Shown piece by piece: positions 1-11,921 of a stretch of DNA of 64,000 bases. The notes beneath the pieces are model-generated. The model was not told where the DNA came from, made no database searches, and was given only the letters and a program-made list of their open reading frames with translations. Every line of letters starts with the position of its first letter. Positions within the stretch are counted from its first letter, which is position 1. The translations under genes were made by a program, and so were the position numbers. Source of the DNA: Phaffia rhodozyma (lineage: Eukaryota; Basidiomycota; Tremellomycetes; Cystofilobasidiales; Mrakiaceae); the NCBI GenBank assembly GCA_014706385.1, contig JACGZH010000001.1, forward strand, positions 2,148,501 to 2,212,500, read 5' to 3'.

Positions 1-727
1 CAGAGATGAGAGAGAGATAGAAATGGATGTGAGCACTCTGTTTTCAGGCCAGGCGAGATACGGGTCCCTTTGTCGAGACGCAATCAAGGAAAGGCTGATT
101 GAGCTAGCGAGATAGAGGCGAGGTTGTTCACTCATCGCGTTATCAGACGCCATCTGAAGGTGGCTTTGTCTCCCGCGTCTGGTCTAAACAAGCAGTCAGT
201 TTCCTCCGTCGTAGCCACCGAGAATGTACACAAGCCATCACAATCCTTATTGACGTCGAGAACAACATAACCCACACATGATAGAGCGTCAAACAAAGAG
301 AAACAAGACAAAGAAAAACAATGGCGGAAAGAGAATGATAATAGAAATAGACATGAAATTATTGAATATGCTCATATAAGGCGATAGAAAGAATTGGACC
401 GATCGGAAATGTAATTTGTAGAAATTTGAAGGCCAAGACAAGGAATCATAGGCACACGACTGGAAGGATAGGACAAACAGCAAATATGGTGACTGGGAGA
501 TCCGAAGAGAGAAGGAAGTAAACAGAAGAATGTGAGGAAGAGATAAAGCAACAGAGAATAGATACAAGTTTATAAAAGAGAGAGTAGTCATCGGAGAAGG
601 GGGAAGACGATTGAGCCATGGTCGACTCAAATGATATAACGGTTTCTGAGAAAAAGATGGAAACAAAGGCAAGAGAGGAAGGAAGGAGCACACACGCTCG
701 CACGCGGGCCATGTCTTTCTCTACAGC
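1..727. other. Gene-free left flank / RSP5 3' region
   Basis: No coding exon is seen. The + strand from about 290 to 710 is purine-rich, so the RSP5 transcript, read on the minus strand, has a pyrimidine-rich 3' flank. That bias keeps two minus-strand frames open by chance. Bases 1-290 may be the flank of a gene beyond the left edge. Confidence 0.6.
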
Positions 728-3700
728 TCATTCCTGTCCGAAACCAAGTGTCTCCTCCACGGCGATAGTCAACTTCTGCTCCAGCGCCTCATACGACTTG
801 TACGGAGGCAGGTCGATTCGGTTGAAACACGTATGACTCTTAGGCAATTGACCGACCTCGCCAGCTTTTTCGATAGTAAACCGTCTAGGCCCATCACTTC
901 CCTGAAGATCCTTGAAGCCGTTGACAGGAATACGAGAGGTACCGGTGGTGAATTGAAGAAGACGAGACTTCTTCTCTGCCGGCCACTCAGTAACACACTT
1001 CCAGAACCAGCCGACGACCTCGTCCGAAGGGTTATATCCACGGTAGTCCGTGTGCTTCTTCCAGTCCTCTACGTCAATATCAGCCATTCCTCCAATCAAC
1101 AGCTCAAGCTCTCTCTCGTCAAACACATTGATGAGCTCCTGAGGAATAAGCTCATTGAAACCACTCATGAACGCATTGAACTGCTCTTCAACTCGCTTCG
1201 AGATTCGGTACTCAGTGATGGCACTTAGAGAGTAAAAAAAACAACTCATCAGCAGTCAAGTTCCTATCCTCAAGACCGAACAGATCAAACTTACTCGACG
1301 TATTCCTTCTTGTTTGCTTCGGTCACATCGATATTCTCTCCGTTGGGGATGAGAGGGATAGTGATAATCTCTCCGAACCGCTCCTCCTCGGTAGCAAAGA
1401 CATTTTCGAGCACATCTGTGATGTCGTTCTCCCTGTGGATCAGAAACATTCGAGTAACAGTCAGTCTGTGAACATGAAAAAACCTTTACTTCTGAGCCGT
1501 CACACGATACGTACAACATCCACTTCAAACCTCTGAACAACTCAGCATCAACACTCTCCAAGTCCTCCAACACGATCTTCTTCTTGAGGATCATCTTGTA
1601 GAACGAGGCCACGAAGTAAGCATCGAGGAAACGTCGATGGAAGATTCCGAGACCGAGCACTCGGCCGATAAACTTGAAGTAGTTCAAGTGTTCTGGATTG
1701 ACATCCGAGTTGGGGTTGATCTGAAGGGTATAGTTGTCAACAGCCGAGTACTCGAACAAGCAGTAGAACGGGTTGAACATCTCGTGCGAGAGCAAGAAGA
1801 AGAATTCTCTGTAAAGGCGCAAGAAGATTGATCAGCTGGATGGCACTAGGATAGACGATTAACAGCAAAAAAACCAAGTACGGACCGAGACAGTCCTCCG
1901 TAGTCCAAACCATCTTCGCCGTCGAATTTGATCATAAGCCGCTTCTTGAGGTCGTTCGGTGTTTGCCTCATAATCTCGGCATAAGAACCTTCAAAGATGG
2001 ACTCTCGCGAAACCTTGACGTGGCATTGCCCAGGGATGGCTGTGAACCCAGATCAGAAGAATGTGATGTTATTACAGGAAAACCTTGCAGAACAAGATGG
2101 CTTTGACAGAATGGCAGTGGACTTACGTCGAAGAGCGGGCTGAGATCTGAAGTAAATAAGTTTTCGTCGGAAATCTCTCTTGTATTGAGGAACGTTTTGA
2201 TCCAAAGATGACGGCAATCTCGGGTCGTCCCAAGTGGTTGTCTAAATGGTGATGGTTAGGGAGGATATGGACATGAAGAGAAGATGAAGACCGTCAATAC
2301 TCTGGCGCTTTAAGGCACATTCGAAGAAGATGATCAGAACAGACCTTAGTGTTATGATCAACAAAGTAGACCCGTGCGGTACTTGTCAGTCTCATCTCCC
2401 ATCCGCTGGGCAAAGGACCCAACTGAGAAACAGTGGTCGGCTGCGTTCGGTTAGTTCCGGTCTGATCGACCACTCGGACCTGGGTCTGTCGCCTGGGATC
2501 AACCCAGGTGGTCGTTCGGGTGTTGTGGCTAATAAAGAACAAATACAGATCGATTTGAGCAATAGTCCTCAAGATACTTGTGCGACAAAGATGGTAATGA
2601 CGAACTCTACGAAATAAGGTCGACCCTCAGGGGTAAACCTCTGTTCCCAACCAGCTGGGATTGGTCCTCCTCCAGCGGTCGTCTGCGCTCCAGGATTAGG
2701 GATTGCACCTTGGCCCAAGACGGATGCACCGGCAGCTCCAACGCGGGCTCCTCCAGAGGCGGTGGTCTCAAGAAGATCATCCGCCAGTGTTCGAGCGTTG
2801 TGTCGCTGGAGGGCCTCAGCCGTAGCGGTCGAATTGGACGCGGCCGACTGAGCCAAAGCGGAGTTGGACGACGTTGGGGAAGGTCGGTTCCAAGTAGTTG
2901 TTCGAGTGTTATGGTCGACGTCTATTTATGGATAAGAAAGGAAAAAAAGTGATATAAGATCGAAGATTCGGCTTAGTGAGTCTTGTATATGAAGATTTGT
3001 TGACCGAAACATGACGATGAGACCAAGAAGAGAAGCAACTGAAAGTTGACATACAGTACTGTCTGCCTAAATGATCCATTCTCCTCTCCCAGTTGAGCGG
3101 CAGAGGTCCGTGCTGATCCGAATGGGGATCAAAGTTTCTGTTCATCGCTGCCTGTTGAGGATTTCCTCCAGCCTGGCTTCCTACGTTTGCCGCTGCCTGA
3201 GCACCACTTTGGGATACAACGGGAAGCGCTCCGCCCGCTGAAGATGAGCATCCAGCCGAGGGAAGCGCAGGGAAAGACGGAGTAGGAACAGAAATCTGAG
3301 AAGGACGACCGCTTTCGGTCGCGAGCGAGTTAGGACCTGTGCTGGTTATAGCACCTGTTGAAGAGGACGAATTCAGAGACAGATTTGAAAAGTCGTCACC
3401 GATACTGTGCGAGGAGGATGGAGCACCAGCATTCTCAGGTCGAAGAGCAGGGGAGGGTGTGGTGTTATGACCAGGATTGGTGATGGGAGTAGAGGTGTTA
3501 GAAGAAAGATAGATGATGATCTTTCCGTGTACGACAAGGTTGTCGTTAGACTTCTTGAGCTCTTTTGTGAGCATCTCTGTTAAAGGAAAGACATGGAAAG
3601 GAACACATAGTGAGCAGAACGGACGGTTTTCATGAGGCAGATCACACGAGCTTGTTGATTACGTCTCCAAAGAAGGATAACTTACCATGTCCACCCAACT

Positions 3701-4721
3701 CGAGATCCAACACATCGCTCACTTTCACATTGATGACACCCAAGAAACCCTGATCTCTTCTCTTGAACTTTCGCTGATCAAAGATCTGTACGGCGACAAC
3801 CGAAGACTCTTTGACGGTACTGTATTGCGTTTGAACGGCGGAGACAGATCGTTGAAAATAGGAGGGAGATATACAGCAAAGGTTTAGAGCCTAGTATAAG
3901 CCAGAGAAACCCTAAGAACACAAGGGATAGAAACAAGATTGCAAATGCGATCTTCGGTGAGTGGAAGTAAGAAGGACCGACATGTCAAAGTTCTCGTTCC
4001 AATACGGGTTCAACGTCTTCTTGATGACGCTTGTTGTGTAGGTCTGTTCTCCGTCGACAGTGATGACGGCGAAAGGGTTAGGAAGACTGTTGGTTGTCAG
4101 AACGAGGTGGAAGATCGGTTGATTAATTTTAGAATTCCCAATATATATTTAAGACTGCATGAAGCGAGAGTGTGTGCGGATGTAAATGAGCACGAAGGAT
4201 ACAACGAACTAACGTGAAGACATCTCGCTTGGCCAAAGAATCAGCAGCGACGACTGTGTAGACGGGTAGGCAAAAGGAGAGAAATGTATTAAACGTTAAG
4301 TTTAGATAGAATGATCAAGATGAGTAATCCCGAGTTGTTACAGGTGAGGTATGAAAATAGTGGCAAAACGACGTCAGCAGCCTGTTCTCGAGTAACAGAC
4401 AGACAACAACGTAAGGAAGGCTGACCGGTGAGCCTGATGGTCTTTGGTCTGTATGATTGAGCATACATGAGAACGATTGTAGAGGACAGAAAGCAAGACG
4501 AGATCGAGAGATGCCGAGTGAGATCACGAGAAGAAAGAAAAAAAAGTTATCAGTAACCTTCAACGGATCTCTGACTCTTTAGCATATCAGAGATTTGCAA
4601 AAACGGAAGGGAAAATTACACCACGTTTCTGTTCTGGGCGTCAAACCCAAGAAGAAAGAAAAAGAGAAAGAGAACCAAAGAAGACAAATCCTCACAGAGA
4701 TGAGCTCGTCCTGGCCGACAT
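728..4721 (-). CDS. RSP5: HECT E3 ubiquitin ligase, Rsp5/NEDD4 type (C2-3xWW-HECT)
   Basis: Ubiquitin-protein ligase that ubiquitinates membrane transporters and other PY-motif proteins, driving endocytosis and vacuolar sorting. Read on the minus strand through many short introns. An N-terminal C2 domain lies at about 4255-3690 (pieces [30 protein letters not shown] and [20 protein letters not shown]). A Ser/Pro/Ala-rich linker follows (3490-3130), then three WW domains ([56 protein letters not shown], each followed by VDHNT-type residues), then HECT at about 2170-728. The catalytic cysteine is in [13 protein letters not shown] (codon 827-829), 33 residues from the end, and the protein ends with the family's typical GFGQE. 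Three WW domains match yeast Rsp5. The ATG at 4721 opens a very short exon (to about 4696, donor GTGAGG). This start and the second exon are uncertain; the rest is firm. Confidence 0.95.
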
Positions 4722-5062
4722 GAATACTGTTCAATAGACTAAAGAAGACGAAGTAGGATGGAGACGATGAAGGGAGTGATCAAAGTCAGCAGGAGAACAA
4801 GAAGGTGGAAGACGAGAGGAGAGAAGAGAAAGTTGGACACAGCCAGCGGAGCGCGCACGGACCGTCTGTGACTGGAGAGTAACCATGTTTGAGGCTAGCG
4901 TAACCGGTTGTGATACACGTGATTTGTGCTCAGGCTGTGCAGTTAGCTTCTCCTTTTTTCTTCCTCTCTCCTCTTTCTTGTGAATTTCTACGGATCCACC
5001 GTTGTCGTTGCCTTTTGCCTCTTCTCCAGAACAGATACACACATCGCATTTCTTTCTACGTC
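4722..5062. promoter_or_regulatory. Divergent promoter RSP5 / EBP2
   Basis: A 341-base gap between head-to-head start codons. A C/T-rich leader (about 4950-4980) lies just upstream of the EBP2 ATG, as is usual for fungal leaders. No factor site is recognised with confidence. Confidence 0.5.
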
Positions 5063-6803
5063 ATGGCCAAGAACAACAACAACAAAGGGAAAGCTAGAGC
5101 AGTGTCCTCAAAACCTGCTTCAACTCCCAAGTCCAACAAACTCTCAAAGTCCGCTCCCAAAGAATCGCCCGCTCCCGTAAAGGTTGCAGCCGCTGTTCCC
5201 CTTCCTCCTTCGTCCGAGGAGCCCGCTCCCGAGGACTCGGAGGACGACGATGACGATGAAGAGGATGACAGTGAAGATGGAGACGATTTGAGTGAAGTGA
5301 TTACAGAGAGCGACATGAAGCGACTTATGGACGCCCTTGGAGAGGAGGGTGTACAGGAGGCCATGCAGATGATGGCTGGAGGTTCAGACGATGATGATGA
5401 GGATGAGGATGAGGATGAAGATGAAGATGAGGAGGATAACGAAGGAGAGGACGGAGAAAAAGAGGATGGGGTTGCTGAGGAGGATGCCGAGATGGATGAA
5501 AATGAGGAGGATGAGCTTCTCGCTCTGGACGACATTGAGTCTGATAACGAGGTGATAGACGAGGACACCCTTCCTCAGCAAAAGGTGACCGTTTACAACA
5601 AGGTGAGATAATTTCTGCTCTTTCATTCATAACCTCTGCGTTGTTGATAAAATACTGAAAAACCCTTTTCGAAATGATGTATACTTCAAACCGAACCCAG
5701 GCGGCTATGGGAGTTTTGCACAAGCGAATTCACGCCCCCTACGTCGGCATGAACTGGGAAGAGCTTATGACTATCCACTCGCTCGAGGTTGTCCAGGGAA
5801 CTGTCGAAGCTGGTGATGATCTGCAGCGAGAGGTTGCTTTGTATGTACTTTCCCGTCTTTCCCCACACAGACATCTACCTAGAATGCCTAACCTTCCAAA
5901 TCCGAACGATTGTTTCTTCTAATCAGCTACAAGCAAGCTTTGGCAGCCGCCGAACAAGCTCGAACACTCTGCGCCAAGAACGGTGTTCCGTTCTCCAGAC
6001 CAAATGATTTCTACGCCGAGATGGTCAAGAGTGATGCCCACATGGAGAGGATCAGGCAAAAGATGTTGGACGAGACGTCAGTCTTTCTTTACTATTTCCC
6101 TGTTTTCAAAAGAGGGCGCGAACCATTCAATGAAATCGACCTTACTTATCGTTAATTTCTCTGTCGATATTCATCAGGTCGCAAATCAAGAAATCAGATG
6201 ATGCCCGTCGCCAGCGAGATCTCAAGAAGTTCGGAAAGAAGGTTCAAGTCTCAAAGATCCAAGAACGAGAGACCGAGCGTAAAGCGATGGACGATAGACT
6301 CAAGGGACTCAAGCGAAAGAGAAAGGACGATTCAACTCTTCAGGCTACAGGTGGAGATGATGACTTCGACGTCAAAGTGGAGGATGCTATCTCGAGACCT
6401 GCAAAGTCTGCTAGGGGTGGAGCCGCTGGTTCGAGTAGAGGTGGCAGGGGCGACAGCAAGGTTTGTTTCATCCCAAATCCCCAAGAATCCCTGTCTTTTA
6501 GAACCCAACTGACGATATCGCTTCCAACTTTTTCTTTCTTCACATATCATACGGCTGCCTATTCAGATGAGTCGCCGAGGTCGAGACGCCAAGTTCGGGT
6601 TCGGAGGAGCTGGCCGACATGCGAAGTCCAACACTAAGGAATCTACCGAGGACATGGACGGTTTCCGAGGAGGAGGACGAGGTGGCAGAGGTGGCGGACG
6701 AGGCGGTCGGGGTGGCCGAGGAGGAGGACGGGGTGGTGGAGCCAGCCGGGGTGGTGCGGCGAGAGCTGGAAAAAGTAAACGACAGGGAAGCAGAAGGAAT
6801 TAA
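5063..6803 (+). CDS. EBP2: rRNA-processing protein Ebp2 (EBNA1-binding protein 2 homolog)
   Basis: Nucleolar protein needed for 27S pre-rRNA processing and 60S subunit assembly. Five exons can be read: 5063-5602, 5701-5840, 5927-6076, 6178-6460 and 6567-6803, all with GT-AG borders and matching phases. The N-terminus is Lys/Ser/Pro-rich. Residues of roughly 60-170 form a strongly acidic Asp/Glu region typical of nucleolar proteins. The conserved Ebp2 core follows, including NGVPFSRPNDFYAEMVKSD, HMERIRQKMLDE and QRDLKKFGKKVQVSKIQERE. The last exon is rich in Arg/Gly (GGRGGRGGGRGGR-like), a common nucleolar RNA-binding tail, and ends KSKRQGSRRN. An antisense frame of 170 Ser-rich codons over exon 1 is only the complement of the acidic repeat. 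Identification is firm; the RGG tail is longer than in budding yeast Ebp2. Confidence 0.95.
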
Positions 6804-7205
6804 AAAGCAAGGCAAAAATGAATAGAATTGAGATGCAGACCTCTTTCTATTTACTTTTTCTTTAATTTGCATTTGATGTATTTTCATGCCCTGCTTGTCA
6901 GAAGGGTTCATTATAGAGGATCTCCTTTCTTATAATTGAAAGTCGTGATCGACATCATATATACAAACATATGTGGTTGAAAAGTAGATGATAAGATGTA
7001 CAGCAGAACCACAGGTGAAGGAAATTTCGACGCGAAGAGAGTAGCGTTCTGCTCCGAAATATAAGATGCGACGGGATAATCCCAGCTCGTCTCATCCTTC
7101 ATACCGAGAGTACAATGTTCCTCCTAGTGGCCATGTTGGTTTGCTCTTGTGTAGTCCTGACGAGTACCCAATCACCCTTATCTTGATTTTTTGGATCATC
7201 GTTCT
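6804..7205. other. Convergent gap EBP2 / ING gene
   Basis: Tail-to-tail region of 402 bases. Immediately after the EBP2 stop the + strand is C/T- and A/T-rich (about 6838-6880), consistent with a 3' untranslated region and polyadenylation signals. No gene seen. Confidence 0.5.
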
Positions 7206-9374
7206 TCAAATCTTCTTCTTCTTTTTTGATTTTCGAAGGATTTCGCAGTTTTTGCAATACCATTTCCCTGAATCGGAAGTAAAGGGGAACGGAGATCAAT
7301 GGTCAGAGCGAGCCTTCATTGGTTTGAGAGGTAGAGATTGAGAGAAAAGTCACCTGTAGGGACTTTGGTCATGCCCTATATGTTTCGAAAGAAAGAAGAA
7401 CATTAAGAAAGACCAGACAAGTCATGACGCGATAGAATGTGAAAGAAAGAACTGACACAGCATGATATATGGAACCACTCGATGGCACAATCGTCGTTCT
7501 TTAGTTTGTGAGAAGAAAAGAGATGAAAGGGAGAGAAGATGGGTCTCTCTGATCGCATTTGAACAATATACAAGACTCTCTCGATAGAACGGAAACTTAC
7601 GTCGCAAGCGACCATCTAGAAGACGTTGCAGAATTCGATTAGCAGACAAGAACAAGATCTCGTAAGTTCAAGTCAACGATTGTCGGTTCATGAAAATTCA
7701 CACACCTCGCCGTACGAAACGTCGTTACAATAGCAGTATCTCGGCTCATGACTATAACATTGTTTCGCCGGACACATCAGTAACCACCATCGTTCGACAT
7801 GATAAACTCAAAGAATTCAAAAGAGAGAAGAAACACAACAAAGTTGGGCACGTACTCGGTGACTTTCATTCCTTCGAGCTTTCCTCTGACAATCTCCTTC
7901 TTACCATTAACCATACCTAGCTCAGACTCAAGTCCGACTGCTTTCACCTGCTCACTCTCTATATCAACCTGAACAGTAGGTTCGATCGATCCTTTGATTT
8001 TACGCTTATGCGACTTATTCGCGCTCGATGGCGTTGTCGCCGTTGTTGCAATCGATTTTGTTTTGGGTGTTGATGTCGTCTTGGAATATGAATATGCTTT
8101 TCCTCGAGAGGCGCGCCTGGGATTGGTCGTTTGGAGGGCGTCTTCATCAATTTCGCCATTTCTGTCTTCAGCTCTAAGCTCTTCTGCTCCGTCCAAGTCG
8201 TCGACATCCACTTCTTCACCTTCTCCATCAAGGTCCGAATTTTCGTCGACCCCAAGCTTCCTCTTATCCTTCCTTAGCGCTGCTTCCATTTGAGCCTGAA
8301 TGGAGAGCTTGTGAGCCTCGAGTTCGACATCAAGTCGCCGAATATGCCGGTCCACACGTTGATACGCGCCAGAGGCCATCGCGAACTTCTCTTCTGCGCA
8401 TTTGATGCCTAATTGACAATGCTGGGTGATCAGAGCGAGAATTTCATTCGGCGACGTTTCAATAAGTGGTGGGTCAGCAATTATGGGCGGATGTGGATGT
8501 TCTGTTAAGCTGAAATTCGTGACAGTTCTGGTTGAAGAAGTGCTGGGTAAAACGGATGGAGCTTATGGATCAAAATGCAAGTCATTGTCAGAGATCGAGT
8601 ACATTGTTTGCTCAAGAATGTAGAGGTACTGTACATTGATTTGAACATGACCCGTTTGTTCTGAAAATTGTCTTTGCATCGACTTCATCTTTCAATCCCG
8701 TCCCTCTGTTCTCTTCAGTTGTGAATAGCCTCTCTTTTTCTCCTGTATCGGATGCGTCCTCTAGACGAAGAGACGGCCTGTCCAAGAGCTCATTTGGCGG
8801 GATGGGTTCCGGAGGCCTGTTAACGGGTACCTCCGACTTCATGGTCGACGTTTGATGATGTATTCGAACGCGTGCAGAAACATATTCTCGAAACAACCGT
8901 TCCTGCTCAGTCTTGTGTTGCTCAGCTTGTAAGTCAAGATCACGAAGAACCGTGTATGTCCGTTGGAGTTCTATGGGAAGCTGATCAACAACTGAAGAAG
9001 AAAGAGAGTAGGAGTAGGACGTGAGGTGAGGTGAGACACGAGAGGTGGATGCGACGCGTTTGAAAGATCGATAACGGTTAGTTTCTCTCTCCTTTCAATC
9101 TGATGAGGAAGCAACTGAGCTTGTTCCTCAAGGAGTCAACAAAGGCGATGAACGAACTTTCAGCAAAAGTCATTCTAAATTCAGCCCAGGTTGGATTTAG
9201 GTCTTCGACTGGAACCTCATCCTCAATCCATTCTTCGTCAGATTTCAAGCCGTCATTGTTGTCGAACCAGGCCGATAAATCATCATCCTCCGCGTATTTT
9301 CTTGGGATTTGCTCGATTGGCGGTGTCACCGGCCTCACACGTGGTCTTCCTCTCTTCTTTGCACGTTTCGGCAT
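7206..9374 (-). CDS. ING-family chromatin protein with C-terminal PHD finger and N-terminal AT-hook
   Basis: Members of this family (Yng1, Yng2, Pho23 in yeast; ING1-5 in animals) read H3K4 methylation as subunits of histone acetyltransferase or deacetylase complexes. Start at 9374 gives MPKRAKKRGRPRVRPVTPP, containing an AT-hook-like RGRPR. The ING domain spans an intron (donor in AAGCTCAGTTGC, acceptor CTTCAG near 8998): FIAFVDSL, then DQLPIELQRTYTVLRDLDL, then QLGIKCAEEKFAMA and YQRVDRHIRRLDVELEA. A Ser/Thr/Asp-rich linker with a basic patch (KSHKRKIKG) precedes the PHD finger. The finger is spread over five exons and complete: YCYCNDVSYGE, MVACD, NDDCAIEWFHISC, CGMTKVPTG, KWYCKNC. The tail is Lys-rich and stops at 7206. 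Which of the yeast ING proteins it corresponds to is not clear. Confidence 0.9.
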
Positions 9375-9911
9375 GAGTCTAGAGAGAGGCTGGGAAGAAG
9401 GAGAGAGTGAGAGGAGAACAGTTTGATGCAAGTTGTTAGCTTTGCTGATTCTTGTGTTAGATCCTGTTGATGGTACAAGAGCAGGGGGCTCCCTTCAACA
9501 ATGTTACCATCTGGCTACACATGGTTACCAATCCTTATCTAATCTGACTCTCGAATTTCTTCCTCGTTGCTCAACATCTGTGTTGACTTTCAGAGAATGT
9601 CGAGGCCGTCACTGGGAAACAATTCAAACTGTCTCTCAACGATCACCCTAACATTTCACCACGTCTTGGGACTCCCAATCTACAGCCGTACTCCATACGA
9701 CAACAGGCGAACTGAGGAAGGTGTGAATCATCAATTTGTCCTCGAGAGCGGAAAGCGACAGGCTTGGATAAGCTTTCTGTTTTTATACTCTGATGCACGG
9801 AGATGGTTGTGTTCCGATCTAATATTGACCAAAACTGTCTCCTCTCTCCGACACAGCTGGCAAAAACATCGTCTTGTTCTTTTACTCTACAACTGTCCAA
9901 TACTGGTCGTG
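9375..9911. promoter_or_regulatory. Divergent region between ING gene and carrier-reductase relic
   Basis: 537 bases between head-to-head starts. The + strand frame is open from 9567 into the downstream gene, but its residues upstream of 9912 look unlike any known domain, so I treat this part as leader. No clear regulatory site. Confidence 0.4.
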
Positions 9912-11670
9912 ATGAGCACAAACATCCGTCGCAGTGATCATGCACCAATGGCCCCTCTTCCCTTCCTCCAACAATCTATCGCTGATGCCATCCTCTCAGC
10001 TGCCCTGCGTACCCTGCCCTCTATCCTTGATCTCACACTCAACGATCTAGGATATACCGGCTTATCTACCTCTCACGATCTCTCCTTCCAAACAGAGCTT
10101 GCCTCTCGGTTGGCTATCCCGATAGAAAAGCCTTGGGACCCTGAGATGTCGCTCCGTGATGTTGTGCAACATCTATCAACCCCTATACTCTCTGAAGCAG
10201 GCCAACAATGTTCATCTCTTCCCACTCAATCGACTTCCCGTAGTATACCTTCGGATACTCCAACCAGATACGAGTATGGAGATGATATCATAAACACCCA
10301 TGTTTCCAACTTTCTCTCCTCGATTTCGTTGTCCGACGAACCGTCCTTTCTTCTTGGCCATCTTCCTTCTTCTGACACTCGACATCTCCTCCTGGCCGGC
10401 CCCGATGGATCATCTTTGATTTGCGCGCTTCTCGAACGTCTCACTCGACGCCCCTTCCCTTCCGAACTTGAGACAATCACTGTTGTTGTCCGAGGCGCTT
10501 CCACAGAAGAAGCATATGCTAGACTAGTAGGTTCTCTTGGGTCTAGAGGGTACAACGTGCCGGCGATCATGGGTGGGATAGATCAAGTTGATGTTCAAGT
10601 GATTGAATGGGATGGTCCTACCGGCGAAGGATTGAATATAAAGGCTAAGAACGGGCTAGAAGGAGGAGTTGACACTATCATCGTCTGTGGTTCGGAGGAT
10701 CCGGAAGAGGATTTAATTCAACGTAAGTACTTCAGTCAGAACTTTGCAAAGAGACTTGCTTGTTGAAACACACATACATTTCTTTAAAATTGAACATCCT
10801 TCTTCCAACAAAATCAAAAATATCACGAAATCAAACAGTGACACTTCTGTTATGCAAAATCGGTCTGGCAAGGAGGCAGAAGAATTTTCATTTCATCAGT
10901 CCTAGGCATGGCCCCTGCGACTTCATTGAGCCTCCAGGTTCTGTACCCAGTCCATCTTGTGCTATGTCTGAACATCGAGAAACGATTCCGGATTTCCGAA
11001 GTGAACCATTGATTGAGGTGAGTCAATCCTATCTATCCTTTATCCTTCCTGTTTATGGTTCTTTTCCGGTTTTAGTACTTGAGTGTAACTTGATGTTAAT
11101 CTGAACATAATCTCGCGCATCGTCCAAACTATATCAAGCCACCACTCTCTACACAGTACCATTCACCCTATCCCTCCTCTGCTTCCACGTGTTCAACACG
11201 GTATATGGTCTCATTCGAACGTTTTAGGAAGAATCCTTAAAGCAGGCTTCATAACTCGATCCTTGCCTGACATTCCCCTCTTCATCCGGATTCCCTGGAT
11301 GGCATTAGACCAAGCAGCAACCTCAATTGTTGACCGGATCTTCTTTGTTGTTCCTGAAGAGGAGCTGGATGCTCAAGCATCTAGTTTGGGCATTCCAAAA
11401 ATGAAGTTCATCAGATGGGGCACCTTGTTGGATAAGCTGAAGAGTTCGATGTATCCTTCTTTTCAGATACTATCGAAAAAAGACTGGATCGAACATCTTC
11501 AATCGAGATTTGGGTCCATTGAAGACGTCAGTATGTGGATAGAGGAAATGGAGGAATGGACTGAGAAGTGGGTTGAATCGGGGAAATATGAGGAGGAGGA
11601 GGAGGAAGAAAGTATCATCAATCTGATCGACTGCTGGGTACGAGATTGGGAAGATCTGCTTATTGATTAG
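9912..11670 (+). pseudogene. Degraded carrier protein - thioester reductase (NRPS/PKS-like C-terminal half)
   Basis: The order resembles the C-terminal half of an adenylation-carrier-reductase enzyme, but no adenylation domain is present. Residues near LTLNDLGYTGLSTSHDL resemble a carrier domain, with the usual DSL (phosphopantetheine serine) reading TGL. The reductase-like part begins RHLLLAGPDGSSL, where active enzymes have TGATGFLG, and continues TVVVRGASTEEAYARLVGSL. An intron with donor at 10724 and acceptor near 10839 joins in phase to QKNFHFISPRHG and then RSEPLIE. After the next donor (GTGAGT, about 11018) no splice choice keeps one frame. Family-like pieces appear in different frames: TTLYTVPFTLSLL at about 11141-11180, then HGIWSHSNVLGRILKAG from about 11197, followed by RSLPDIPLFIRIPWMALDQAATSIVD and a WxxLLDKL...DWIEHL end, stop at 11670. 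This points to a frameshift near 11200. Alternative: an intact gene with splicing I could not resolve. Confidence 0.5.
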
Positions 11671-11921
11671 CGCAAAATACAGACGGGGAGCAGTATTCGC
11701 TTCAGCCATGTCCAAGAGCACAGGATAGAGGCATATGCGTAACCGGATATATCGATGTATTTGCTTGTGGAGATCTTGAAGAAGTAGCCACCCAATATAC
11801 TTGAGTCCACGTAGTCAATCACATATATATCTATAATTCGAAGTGAACATATTACACAGCCAAAATTTTCTTATTATTGGAGCAGAACAGTACCAAAGTA
11901 CAACCAGAGAAGAAGACCTGA
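11671..11921. other. Convergent gap
   Basis: 251 bases between two tail-to-tail genes. A/T-rich around 11815-11890, probably carrying both 3' ends. Nothing else seen. Confidence 0.5.

Noticed and set aside
5056..5568. 170-codon Ser-rich minus-strand frame
   Set aside because: It is the exact complement of the acidic repeat of EBP2, whose + strand frame matches a conserved family.
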